From positions 1 through 13,128 of the forward strand of contig CAKUCE010000059.1 of assembly GCA_934643535.1 (NCBI GenBank): 13,128 nucleotides of DNA, read 5' to 3'. Shown piece by piece: positions 6,656 to 13,128 of this stretch (within the stretch, counting starts at the first letter, position 1; each line of letters opens with the position of its first letter). The stretch comes from an uncultured Clostridia bacterium (GTDB lineage: Bacteria > Bacillota > Clostridia > Christensenellales > Aristaeellaceae). The translations under genes were made by a program, and so were the position numbers. The notes under the pieces were generated by a model, which was given only the letters and a program-made list of their open reading frames with translations, was not told the DNA's origin and did not search any database.

Positions 6656-6685
6656 TGCCCAAAACCATGTGCAGGAGGCCGGGGC

Positions 6686-6940
6686 ATGCTGGAAAAGTGG
6701 AACGAGATCCCCAAAGAGCTGGTGCTGGGCTGGCCCCGCTCCGTGCTGCTGGGGGATGAAAAGCTGATCGTGGAGCAGCATCAGGGCATCTACGCCTGTA
6801 CGCAGGAGGAGATCGTCCTGCGCACCCAGTGCGGGCTGATGGCAATCTCCGGCGAAAATCTGTCTCTGTCCCGCTACGACCGGGACGGGCTGGTGGTGCT
6901 GGGCAAGATCCGGAAGCTCTCCTACCGGCCGAAGGGGTGA
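6686..6940 (+). CDS. yqfC: Sporulation protein YqfC (YabP-like)
   Basis: A small soluble 84-residue protein of the YabP/YqfC family. It has the short beta-rich pattern of the family: IPKELVLGWPRSVLLGDEKL near the N-terminus, then GIYACTQEEIVLRT at 34-47 and the GLMAISGENLSL stretch at 50-61. In Bacillus it is made in the mother cell under SigmaE; its molecular task is not known. The start at 6686 is set by AGGAGG seven bases upstream, and the length is near the usual 90 or so residues. Only four bases separate it from yqfD, so the two are translated from one message. Identification rests on both the sequence pattern and the conserved neighbour. Confidence 0.9.
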   Translation: MLEKWNEIPKELVLGWPRSVLLGDEKLIVEQHQGIYACTQEEIVLRTQCGLMAISGENLSLSRYDRDGLVVLGKIRKLSYRPKG

Positions 6941-6944
6941 CGGC

Positions 6945-8096
6945 ATGAAGCGGCTTTCATCATCTTTGCTGACCTGCTCCTTTACGGTATGCGGGCTGAA
7001 TCTGGAACGGTTCCTTGCGGTGATGCGGCAGGAGGAGATCCCGCTGGAGGACGTGCGCCGCACGGGCCGCCGCACCCTGCGATGCCAGTGCCGGACGGCG
7101 GATTTTCCTACGGTGACGCAGAGCGCCGCGGATAAGGGCTGGCGCATCCGGGAGGTACGCCCGGAACGGGCCTCGGCGGTCTGGAACCGCTGGAGGGCGC
7201 GGCCTGGACTATGGATTGGCGCATTGCTGGCGCTGCTTCTGCTGCTGGCGGGAAGCCGGAAAATCTGGCGGGTGGAGGTGGTGGGCGCGGGCCCCTATCA
7301 GGCGGATATTGCCACCTACCTGGCGGAGGAAGGCGTCCGCCCCGGCATGCAGCGGGCGGGCTTTGACGCGGCGGCGTGGGAGGAAAAGCTCACCTGGCGT
7401 TACCCGGAGACCGCCTGGTTCCATGTCTACGTTTCCGGCATGACGTTGCGGGTGGAATGTACGCAGGGCCATCCCATGCCGGAGCTGGCTTCCGGCCAGC
7501 CGGGCGATCTGGTCGCCGGCCGGGACGGCGTGGTGGAGACCATCGAGGTGTTCGCCGGAACCGCCGCCGTCCGTCCGGGAGACGTCGTCCGCAAGGGACA
7601 GGTGCTGATTTATGGTCAGGAACGGGGTCGGGACGAGAGCGTCAACGCCGTGCAGGCCCGCGGCAGCGTCACGGCGCGCTGCTGGCGCACCGTTCGGGTG
7701 CGGGTGCCGCTGGAAAAGGTCGAAAGCTGGGAAACGGGCCGGGAAACGGCGGTGACGCTGCTGTGTACGCCGTGGTTTCAGTTCCCGGCGGATGCGGAAA
7801 AGCCGGATTATCTGGCCATGAATATTTATGAGAGCGTTCAGCCGGTGGCGGGCGCGTTCTTTCCCGTCTGGCGCAAAACCGTTCTTTACCGGGAGGCGGC
7901 GCTGGAAAGCGTCCGGGCCGACGGTGACGAATGCCGCCGGGAAGCGCTTGCGGCGGCGGAAACACGGCTGAAAGAAGCCCTCCGGGGCGATGAGATCATT
8001 GACAAATGGGTAGATTATTGTATGATAGAGGGGGAATTTTTCGCCGTGTCCATGACCGGCGAATGGCGAACGGAAATTGGCGAACCCGCCACCTGA
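6945..8096 (+). CDS. yqfD: Sporulation membrane protein YqfD
   Basis: A 383-residue membrane protein of the YqfD family, needed for sporulation in Bacillus. Residues 1-85 form a cytoplasmic basic N-domain (GLNLERFLAVM at 17-27 is typical), residues 88-103 a single transmembrane segment rich in Leu, and the rest a large domain on the far side. A GDVVRKGQVLIYG stretch at 212-224 looks like a barrel-sandwich (lipoyl-like) turn. The ATG has an AAGGGG ribosome binding site that overlaps the yqfC end. The gene's 3' end carries an AT-rich patch that forms a near-consensus vegetative promoter (7999-8026). Its exact role is not known; it probably works with YqfC in the mother cell. Confidence 0.9.
   Translation: MKRLSSSLLTCSFTVCGLNLERFLAVMRQEEIPLEDVRRTGRRTLRCQCRTADFPTVTQSAADKGWRIREVRPERASAVWNRWRARPGLWIGALLALLLLLAGSRKIWRVEVVGAGPYQADIATYLAEEGVRPGMQRAGFDAAAWEEKLTWRYPETAWFHVYVSGMTLRVECTQGHPMPELASGQPGDLVAGRDGVVETIEVFAGTAAVRPGDVVRKGQVLIYGQERGRDESVNAVQARGSVTARCWRTVRVRVPLEKVESWETGRETAVTLLCTPWFQFPADAEKPDYLAMNIYESVQPVAGAFFPVWRKTVLYREAALESVRADGDECRREALAAAETRLKEALRGDEIIDKWVDYCMIEGEFFAVSMTGEWRTEIGEPAT
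7999..8026 (+). promoter_or_regulatory. Predicted internal SigmaA promoter for phoH-yqfF-ybeY/cdd-era
   Basis: A perfect TTGACA (7999-8004), 16 bp, then TATGAT (8021-8026, five of six) lies in an AT-rich patch within otherwise GC-rich coding sequence of yqfD. The start would be near 8033, giving a leader of about 79 bases to the phoH TTG. It would let the housekeeping genes be expressed in growing cells independently of the sporulation promoter before yqfC. Confidence 0.65.
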
Positions 8097-8098
8097 TC

Positions 8099-8103
8099 GG
8101 AGG
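8099..8103 (+). promoter_or_regulatory. Ribosome binding site of phoH (supports TTG start)
   Basis: GGAGG eight bases before the TTG at 8112. The next in-frame ATG (codon 14) has no such site and would cut off part of the conserved N-terminal region. Confidence 0.75.
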
Positions 8104-8111
8104 CTGGATTT

Positions 8112-9083
8112 TTGACGGAAACGGTTCAGGAATATCTGACACTTAATGGAATGGACGCCTATCTGGCGCTTTTTGGCGCGAACGAGCGCAATCTGTCGCT
8201 TCTGGAGGGCGAACTGGGCGTGAAGCTCAGCCTGCGCGGCTCGGAGATCAAGATCGAGGGCGAAGCGGAAAATGTGGGCTGGGCCTGTCAGGTGATGGAA
8301 AAGCTGATGGAGCTGGAAGAACGCCATACGCCTATCGACCGCACCACCCTGCGCTATGCCTGTGCGCTGGTGAAGGAGGACGGGCTGGAACGGCTGGATG
8401 AGCTGGCCGCGCAGGTGGTCGCCATCACCCACCGGGGCCGCCCCGTGCGCTGCAAAACGCTGGGCCAGTACGACTATGTCAAGGCCATCCGGGAGCATGA
8501 GCTGACCTTTGCCGTTGGCCCGGCGGGCACCGGCAAGACCTATCTGGCCATGGCGCTGGCCGTGTCCGCCCTGCGCAATAAAGAGGTGGAGCGGATCGTA
8601 CTTACCCGCCCCGCCGTGGAAGCGGGCGAAAAGCTGGGCTTCCTGCCCGGCGACCTCAGCCAGAAGGTGGACCCCTATCTGCGGCCCCTGTTCGACGCGC
8701 TGTATGAAATGATGGGCGCGGAGAGCTACCAGCGGCTTCAGGAGCGGGGCGCGCTGGAAGTGGCGCCGCTGGCCTATATGCGGGGCCGTACCCTTTCCGA
8801 CAGCTTTATTATTCTGGACGAAGCTCAAAATACCACACCCGAGCAGATGAAAATGTTCCTGACCCGCTTTGGCGCGGGCAGCCGGGTGGTGGTCACCGGC
8901 GACGCGACCCAGACCGACCTGCCCTACGGCAAACAGAGCGGCCTTCTGCAGGCGCTGGAGGTGCTCAAGGACATCCCGGAGATCGCCATTATCCGGCTTT
9001 CCCAGTCCGACGTGGTGCGGCACGATCTGGTGCAGACCGTGGTCAAGGCCTACGAGGCGTACGAGAGAAACAGGGGGTGCTAA
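8112..9083 (+). CDS. phoH: PhoH-like ATPase
   Basis: A 323-residue cytosolic P-loop ATPase of the PhoH/YbeZ family. An N-terminal KH-like nucleic-acid-binding region (about 25-70) precedes the ATPase core: Walker A GPAGTGKT at 136-143, TRPAVEAGEKLGFLPGD at 165-181, and Walker B FIILDEAQN at 232-240 with Asp236 and Glu237, then the sensor-like VTGDATQTD at 261-269. Proteins of this family neighbour and cooperate with YbeY, pointing to RNA handling, probably as a helicase, though the biochemical role is not settled. The start is TTG, supported by GGAGG. It is 15 bases after yqfD and 3 bases before yqfF, and it is the first gene after the internal vegetative promoter. Length and motifs are normal. 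Confidence 0.94.
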   Translation: MTETVQEYLTLNGMDAYLALFGANERNLSLLEGELGVKLSLRGSEIKIEGEAENVGWACQVMEKLMELEERHTPIDRTTLRYACALVKEDGLERLDELAAQVVAITHRGRPVRCKTLGQYDYVKAIREHELTFAVGPAGTGKTYLAMALAVSALRNKEVERIVLTRPAVEAGEKLGFLPGDLSQKVDPYLRPLFDALYEMMGAESYQRLQERGALEVAPLAYMRGRTLSDSFIILDEAQNTTPEQMKMFLTRFGAGSRVVVTGDATQTDLPYGKQSGLLQALEVLKDIPEIAIIRLSQSDVVRHDLVQTVVKAYEAYERNRGC

Positions 9084-9086
9084 AGC

Positions 9087-11546
9087 ATGATCCGCGGAAA
9101 GCGCAGTCCCAAAAAGAAAAAATGGAGCTGGGAGGATCTTTCCCGCGCCCTGCATTCCTCCACGGCTCAGTGCGTCTATATTTTTCTGGCGGGCACGGCG
9201 GTCCTGTGCCTGCTGCTGATGCTGGCGGTCACGCCCCAGCGCTATGATTTGAAGGTGGGGGACATCGCCCCCAACACCATCACCGCGTCCAAGGACGTGG
9301 TGGACGAAATCTCCACCGCCCGGCAGCAGGAGGCCGCCGCCGCCAGCGTGGAGCCTACCTACGTTTATAAAGAGGGCATCTCCGCCGAGGTGATGCAGAA
9401 CCTGCAATCGGTGCTGGCGCAGGCTACGGCTGTGCAGAAGTACGGCCAGCGGGTACTGGAGACGGCCGCGCCGGACGACCGGCAGAAGCAGAAAAACTAT
9501 CAGTTTTCCGAAGCGGAGCTGAAATACGCCCGTTCCCTGCTGACCCAGCTGACGCTGGCGGACTATCAGCTGGACACCCTTCTCCGGGCCACGGAGGAGC
9601 AGATGACGGAAATGTGTTCCAACCTGACCGCAGCAGTGGAAAACACCATGAACACCACCGTCCGCGAGACCAACGTAAACGAGTCCATCCAGTATCTGCA
9701 GCAGATCATCGGCCTGAAGACCGACATCGACCTGCTGCAGAACGTGGTCATGCCCATCCTGCGCAAAGTGGTGCAGCCCAACATGGTCATCGACCAGGAA
9801 GCCACGGACAAGCTGCGGCAGGAGGCCCGGGACGCAGTGGAGCCTGTGGTGTACAAGCAGGGACAGAACATCGTGCTGGCCCGGGAACGGGTGACGGCCA
9901 ATCAACTGGAAATGCTGCGCTCGCTGGGCATGCTGGATAACGATACCTTTGACCTGAACATTTACATCGGCGCGTTCCTTCTGGTGCTGCTGAGCATGAT
10001 GGTGCTGCTCATCGCCCTGATCCTGCTGGATCCGGAACTGCTGGCGTCGCCCAAGAAGCTGGTGCTGGTGATACTGGTGCTGTGCCTGACCATGGGCGCG
10101 TGCGTGCTGGCCAAGGAGATCAACCCCTATCTGACCCCTGCACTGCTGGGCGTGATGATGCTCACCGGCCTGATCGGGGCCAGGGCGGGCGTGGCCGGTT
10201 GCCTGACCCTGACCGTGCTGGTCAGCGCGCTGCTGGCGGGCGGCGATACCAGCTACACCTCGGAGATCGTGAATCTCCTGTTCATTTCGTTTATCTCCGG
10301 ATTTCTGGTGGTCATCATCCTCCGTCGGAAGCCTTACCGCCAGCAGGTGCTGCTGTGCGGCCTTCTGACCGGGCTTTCCAACATGGTCATCATTCTTACC
10401 ATTGGCTTTATGACCAACAATTCCATGGGACTGGTGATGAACAACGCCCTGTGGAGCGCCCTGTCCGCCGTGGTGGCATCGGTCCTGTGCATTGCGCTGG
10501 ACGCGCTGATGGAGGCAGTGTTCCGTCTGGCGACCCCCGCCAAGCTGCTGGAGCTTTCCAACCCCAACCAGCCCATTCTGCGCCGGCTGATGATCGAAGC
10601 CTCCGGCACCTATCACCACTCCATTATCGTGGCCAATCTGGCCGAGGCGGCGGCGGAAACGGTGGGGGCCAATCCTCTGCTGTGCCGCGCGGGAGCCTAT
10701 TATCACGACATTGGCAAGCTGAAACGGCCCATGTACTTTAAGGAAAATCAGCTGGGCGAGAATCCCCACGAGCATACCAATCCCTATATTTCCGCCGCCA
10801 TCGTCACCGCCCACACCCGGGACGGCGTCATGCTGGCCCAGCAGTATCATCTGCCCCAGGAAATTCAGGATATTATCATCGAACATCATGGCGACACGCC
10901 GGTGATGTACTTCTACCACAAAGCCCTGAAGCAGGCGGACGGACAGGCGGTGGACATTGCCGATTTCCGTTACGACGGGCGCCGTCCTCAGTCCAAGGAA
11001 AGCGCCATCATCATGCTGGCGGACACGGTGGAAGCCGCCGTCCGCTCCATGCCGGATCCCACGCCTAAGGCCATCGAGGAGTTCATCGCCAAGCTGGTGC
11101 GGGGCAAAATCGACGACGGCCAGCTGAACGACGCGCCCCTGACCCTTCAGGACATCAGCAAGATCTGCCGTGCGTTTACCACCGTGCTTAAGGGCGTGTT
11201 CCATGAGCGCATCGAGTATCCCTCCATCAGCCCGGCGGCAGCGGCCCGTCTGGCGGCCCATCAGCCCAAGGGCGAAGAAGGCCGGGAGGAAAGTCAGGTG
11301 GAGGCGCGGGAGCTGAAGCGCGTCACCGACGTGGCCGAAGCCGAGCGGGAAGCGGAAGACGCCCTCAGCGACGAGAGCGTGGAACCTTCCGAGCAGGAGA
11401 TTGAAGCCGCGGAAGAACAGACGGAAAAGGAAGAACTGGAAGCATCGGAAAAGCCGGAGAAAAACGTCCCGGCGGCGGAAGAAAACACGGAAAAAGACGG
11501 GCCGAATGCCCCGTCTTCGGAGGAACAGAATCAATATGAGGATTGA
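9087..11546 (+). CDS. yqfF: 7TMR-HD family membrane c-di-AMP phosphodiesterase (PgpH/YqfF)
   Basis: An 819-residue membrane protein that by family hydrolyses cyclic di-AMP. Order: transmembrane helix at 28-47; outside domain about 48-288 (7TMR-HDED); seven helices at about 293-314, 324-341, 348-365, 368-385, 396-412, 419-439 and 455-475; cytosolic HD domain about 485-710. The metal-binding residues are present: YHHS at 509-512, YYHDIGK at 538-544, EHHGD at 599-603 and Asp646 in LADTVEAA. After about residue 725 comes a tail of roughly 95 residues very rich in Glu, Lys, Ser and Ala, absent from the Bacillus and Listeria forms (about 710-720 residues). The tail overlaps the ybeY start by 11 bases. 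An AGGGGG lies nine bases before the ATG. The function fits control of wall and potassium balance; activity itself is inferred from motifs. Confidence 0.93.
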   Translation: MIRGKRSPKKKKWSWEDLSRALHSSTAQCVYIFLAGTAVLCLLLMLAVTPQRYDLKVGDIAPNTITASKDVVDEISTARQQEAAAASVEPTYVYKEGISAEVMQNLQSVLAQATAVQKYGQRVLETAAPDDRQKQKNYQFSEAELKYARSLLTQLTLADYQLDTLLRATEEQMTEMCSNLTAAVENTMNTTVRETNVNESIQYLQQIIGLKTDIDLLQNVVMPILRKVVQPNMVIDQEATDKLRQEARDAVEPVVYKQGQNIVLARERVTANQLEMLRSLGMLDNDTFDLNIYIGAFLLVLLSMMVLLIALILLDPELLASPKKLVLVILVLCLTMGACVLAKEINPYLTPALLGVMMLTGLIGARAGVAGCLTLTVLVSALLAGGDTSYTSEIVNLLFISFISGFLVVIILRRKPYRQQVLLCGLLTGLSNMVIILTIGFMTNNSMGLVMNNALWSALSAVVASVLCIALDALMEAVFRLATPAKLLELSNPNQPILRRLMIEASGTYHHSIIVANLAEAAAETVGANPLLCRAGAYYHDIGKLKRPMYFKENQLGENPHEHTNPYISAAIVTAHTRDGVMLAQQYHLPQEIQDIIIEHHGDTPVMYFYHKALKQADGQAVDIADFRYDGRRPQSKESAIIMLADTVEAAVRSMPDPTPKAIEEFIAKLVRGKIDDGQLNDAPLTLQDISKICRAFTTVLKGVFHERIEYPSISPAAAARLAAHQPKGEEGREESQVEARELKRVTDVAEAEREAEDALSDESVEPSEQEIEAAEEQTEKEELEASEKPEKNVPAAEENTEKDGPNAPSSEEQNQYED

Positions 11547-12432
11547 ATGGGAATGGGAGAGCGGAACGGCTACCGACGCGCCTTTTGCGCTGGTGGCGGA
11601 CTGCTGTCTGGCGGCGGAGGGCGTGACGCTGCCCTGCGCGGTGCATGTGCTGCTGACCGGGGACGAGCGCATCCATGAGATCAACCGGGAACAGCGCGGT
11701 GTGGACAGGCCCACCGATGTGCTCAGCTTTCCCACGGTGCGCTACGCCGCCGGGCACACGGCCCGGAACAGCGAAAAGCGTCTCCGGGCCGAGTGGGACC
11801 CGGAACTGCATGCCTGCATGCTGGGCGATATCATCATTTCCCGTCCCCGGGCGGCGGCGCAGGCCAAGGAGTACGGTCACAGCGAGCGCCGGGAGCTTTG
11901 CTATCTGCTGGCCCATGCGCTGTTCCACCTGATGGGCTACGACCATATGGAGGAAGACGAGAAAAAGGAGATGCGGAAAATGGAAGAAAAGGCCCTGAAC
12001 ATGGCCGGGATCGGCCGGGACACGGAACCTTCCATCAGCGACGAAGAGCTGCTGGAGCTGGCGCGCCGCGCGCTGGAGTACAGCTATTCTCCCTATAGCC
12101 ATTACGCGGTGGGCGCGGCGCTGCTCTGCGAGGACGGACGGGTTTTTACCGGCTGCAACGTCGAAAACGCTTCCTTCGGGCTGACCAACTGCGCCGAGCG
12201 CACGGCGCTGTTCAAGGCGATCAGCGAGGGAGCGCGGACGTTTACGGCCATCGCCATCGCGTCCAACGGCAGCATGCCCTATCCCTGCGGCGCCTGCCGT
12301 CAGGCTTTGAACGAATTTGCGCCGGAACTGCGGGTCCTGACCATCGCGGGCGACGGCTGCACCGACGCTACCACCCTGCGGGCGCTGCTGCCTCACGGCT
12401 TCGGCCCCAAGGATCTTTCCGACGGAGAATAA
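11536..12432 (+). CDS. ybeY/cdd: Fused YbeY endoribonuclease and cytidine deaminase
   Basis: A 298-residue two-domain protein in one unbroken frame. Residues 1-161 are YbeY, the metal-dependent endoribonuclease of 16S rRNA 3'-end maturation and ribosome quality control: Arg54 and TDVLSFP at 60-66, LGDIIIS at 96-102, and the zinc signature His127-x3-His131-x5-His137 (HALFHLMGYDH). The usual Gly after the first His is Ala. YbeY ends normally at AGIGR (157-161). After about seven residues, residues 169-298 form a full homotetrameric-type cytidine deaminase, which converts cytidine and deoxycytidine to uridine forms: SPYSHYAVGAALL, NVENASFG at 208-215, catalytic CAE at 219-221, PCGAC at 250-254 (zinc Cys219, Cys251, Cys254; Glu221). 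ATG 11536 overlaps the yqfF end; GGAGG lies 12 bases upstream. In Bacillus dgkA sits between these genes; here it is gone. Both active sites look intact. Confidence 0.93.
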   Translation: MRIEWEWESGTATDAPFALVADCCLAAEGVTLPCAVHVLLTGDERIHEINREQRGVDRPTDVLSFPTVRYAAGHTARNSEKRLRAEWDPELHACMLGDIIISRPRAAAQAKEYGHSERRELCYLLAHALFHLMGYDHMEEDEKKEMRKMEEKALNMAGIGRDTEPSISDEELLELARRALEYSYSPYSHYAVGAALLCEDGRVFTGCNVENASFGLTNCAERTALFKAISEGARTFTAIAIASNGSMPYPCGACRQALNEFAPELRVLTIAGDGCTDATTLRALLPHGFGPKDLSDGE

Positions 12433-12442
12433 AGGAGTTATT

Positions 12443-13128
12443 ATGCAGCATTCCGGTTTTATCGCCATTATGGGTCGGCCCAACGTGGGCAAAAGCACGC
12501 TGATGAACGCCATGGTGGGCGAAAAAGTGGCCATCGTTTCCAACCGGCCCCAGACCACCCGCAACCGCATCATGGGCATTTATACGGAGAAGGACGCGCA
12601 GATCGTCTTTCTGGACACCCCCGGCCTGCACACCCCCCGCACCCGTCTGGGCGAATACATGATGAAGGCCGCCAAGGACGCTTTACAGGGCATTGACGCG
12701 CTGATCGTCATGGTGGACGCCACGGCCGTGGGCAAGCACGATGACCAGATCGTGGAGGACATGAGCCGCTACGAGGTCAAAAAGGCGCTGGTGCTCAACA
12801 AGATCGACCTGTTGCCCAAGGAATCCCTGCTGGCGCTGATGCAGCGCTATCAGGCGGCGGGGTATGACGACATCGTGCCCATCAGCGCCGCCAAGGGCGA
12901 TGGTGTGGAAGAACTCAAGCAGCTGCTGATCAGCTATCTGCCGGAGGGGCCGCAGTACTTCCCGGCGGACGCGGTAACGGATCAGCCCGAGCGGCTGATC
13001 TGCGCGGAGCTGATTCGGGAAAAGGCTTTGCTTCATCTGCGGGAAGAGGTGCCCCACGGCATCGGCGTGGAAATGATGGCCATGAACTTGCTCAGCGACC
13101 ATCGGATGGAAATTCACGCCACCATTTA
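12443..13128 (+). CDS. era: GTPase Era, 3' end outside the window
   Basis: The first 228 residues of about 300 of Era, an essential GTPase that binds 16S rRNA near its 3' end and aids small-subunit assembly. The G motifs are complete: G1 GRPNVGKST at 11-19, G2 region QTTR at 37-40, G3 DTPG at 58-61, G4 NKID at 119-122 and G5 SAA at 148-150. The KH RNA-binding domain begins near residue 200 and is cut by the window edge. The ATG has AAAGGAG five bases upstream and is 10 bases after the ybeY/cdd stop, so it is in the same operon. Its pairing with YbeY fits a shared role in 16S rRNA maturation. No frame problem is seen in the visible part. Confidence 0.96.
   Translation, partial: MQHSGFIAIMGRPNVGKSTLMNAMVGEKVAIVSNRPQTTRNRIMGIYTEKDAQIVFLDTPGLHTPRTRLGEYMMKAAKDALQGIDALIVMVDATAVGKHDDQIVEDMSRYEVKKALVLNKIDLLPKESLLALMQRYQAAGYDDIVPISAAKGDGVEELKQLLISYLPEGPQYFPADAVTDQPERLICAELIREKALLHLREEVPHGIGVEMMAMNLLSDHRMEIHATI

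Noticed and set aside
6542..6685. N-terminal extension of yqfC from a TTG at 6542
   Set aside because: It would run through the preceding gene's end and its terminator hairpin; the ATG at 6686 has a proper AGGAGG and fits the family length.
4680..6845. A 721-codon open frame on the minus strand opposite the hydrolase-acetyltransferase gene
   Set aside because: Antisense shadow with no ribosome binding site or recognisable domain; the plus-strand gene has a promoter, ribosome binding site, motifs and terminator.
11401..11535. A Lys/Arg-rich 45-residue extension of YbeY from a TTG at 11401
   Set aside because: It is only the out-of-frame reading of the Glu-rich YqfF tail. There is no spaced ribosome binding site, and YbeY proteins start at the ATG region at 11536.
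7209..11735. A 1508-codon open frame on the minus strand across yqfD, phoH, yqfF and part of ybeY
   Set aside because: It is antisense to four well-identified genes and reads as His/Gln/Arg/Gly-rich low-complexity protein with no family motif. Long antisense frames are expected in GC-rich genes because of their codon bias.
1..13128. Defence, phage, transposon, CRISPR, tRNA or biosynthetic cluster
   Set aside because: Looked for on both strands; no matching genes, repeats of CRISPR form, integrase or transposase motifs were seen. The window is mainly conserved housekeeping and sporulation genes.

Overview
The window reads as chromosomal core DNA from a GC-rich, spore-forming member of the Firmicutes (Clostridia). 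The evidence is a Bacillus/Clostridium-type gene string (yqfC, yqfD, phoH, yqfF, ybeY, cdd, era), sporulation genes, strong AGGAGG-type ribosome binding sites, GTG and TTG starts, and codons rich in G and C at the third position. A gut anaerobe of the Oscillospirales/Christensenellales kind would fit, but I cannot fix the genus from sequence alone. I see no phage, transposon, CRISPR, tRNA or rRNA.

Left part, minus strand (1-4604). Reading leftward, uppP (recycling of the undecaprenyl carrier lipid) ends in a strong terminator. Next comes an operon with a LacI/MalR-type repressor followed by an intracellular GH13 neopullulanase/maltogenic-amylase-like enzyme. It has a near-consensus promoter and a CAAACGTTTG palindrome just past the predicted start site, so it looks autoregulated by maltodextrins. 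xpt (xanthine salvage) follows with its own promoter inside the end of the GH13 gene and no room for a purine riboswitch. The first ~120 bases, beyond xpt, hold a cluster of perfect stem-loops with no gene.

Middle (4605-6624). A 288-bp divergent intergenic region carries one promoter for uppP and one for a plus-strand gene. That gene is a single-ORF fusion of a Mbeg1-like (DUF2974) alpha/beta hydrolase and a GNAT acetyltransferase, and it ends at its own terminator.

Right part, plus strand (6626-13128). This is a tightly packed operon: yqfC, yqfD, phoH, yqfF (c-di-AMP phosphodiesterase, PgpH type), ybeY and cdd fused into one reading frame, then era (cut by the window end). A SigmaE-like promoter lies before yqfC, and a near-perfect vegetative promoter lies inside the 3' end of yqfD. 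Together they would separate mother-cell sporulation expression of yqfCD from constant expression of the RNA/ribosome maturation genes. Compared with Bacillus subtilis, dgkA is missing between ybeY and cdd, exactly where the fusion occurs.

I did not find an obviously new multi-gene system. The points most worth attention are the two gene fusions (YbeY-cytidine deaminase and Mbeg1-GNAT), the dual promoter arrangement, the acidic YqfF tail, and the stem-loop cluster at the left edge.
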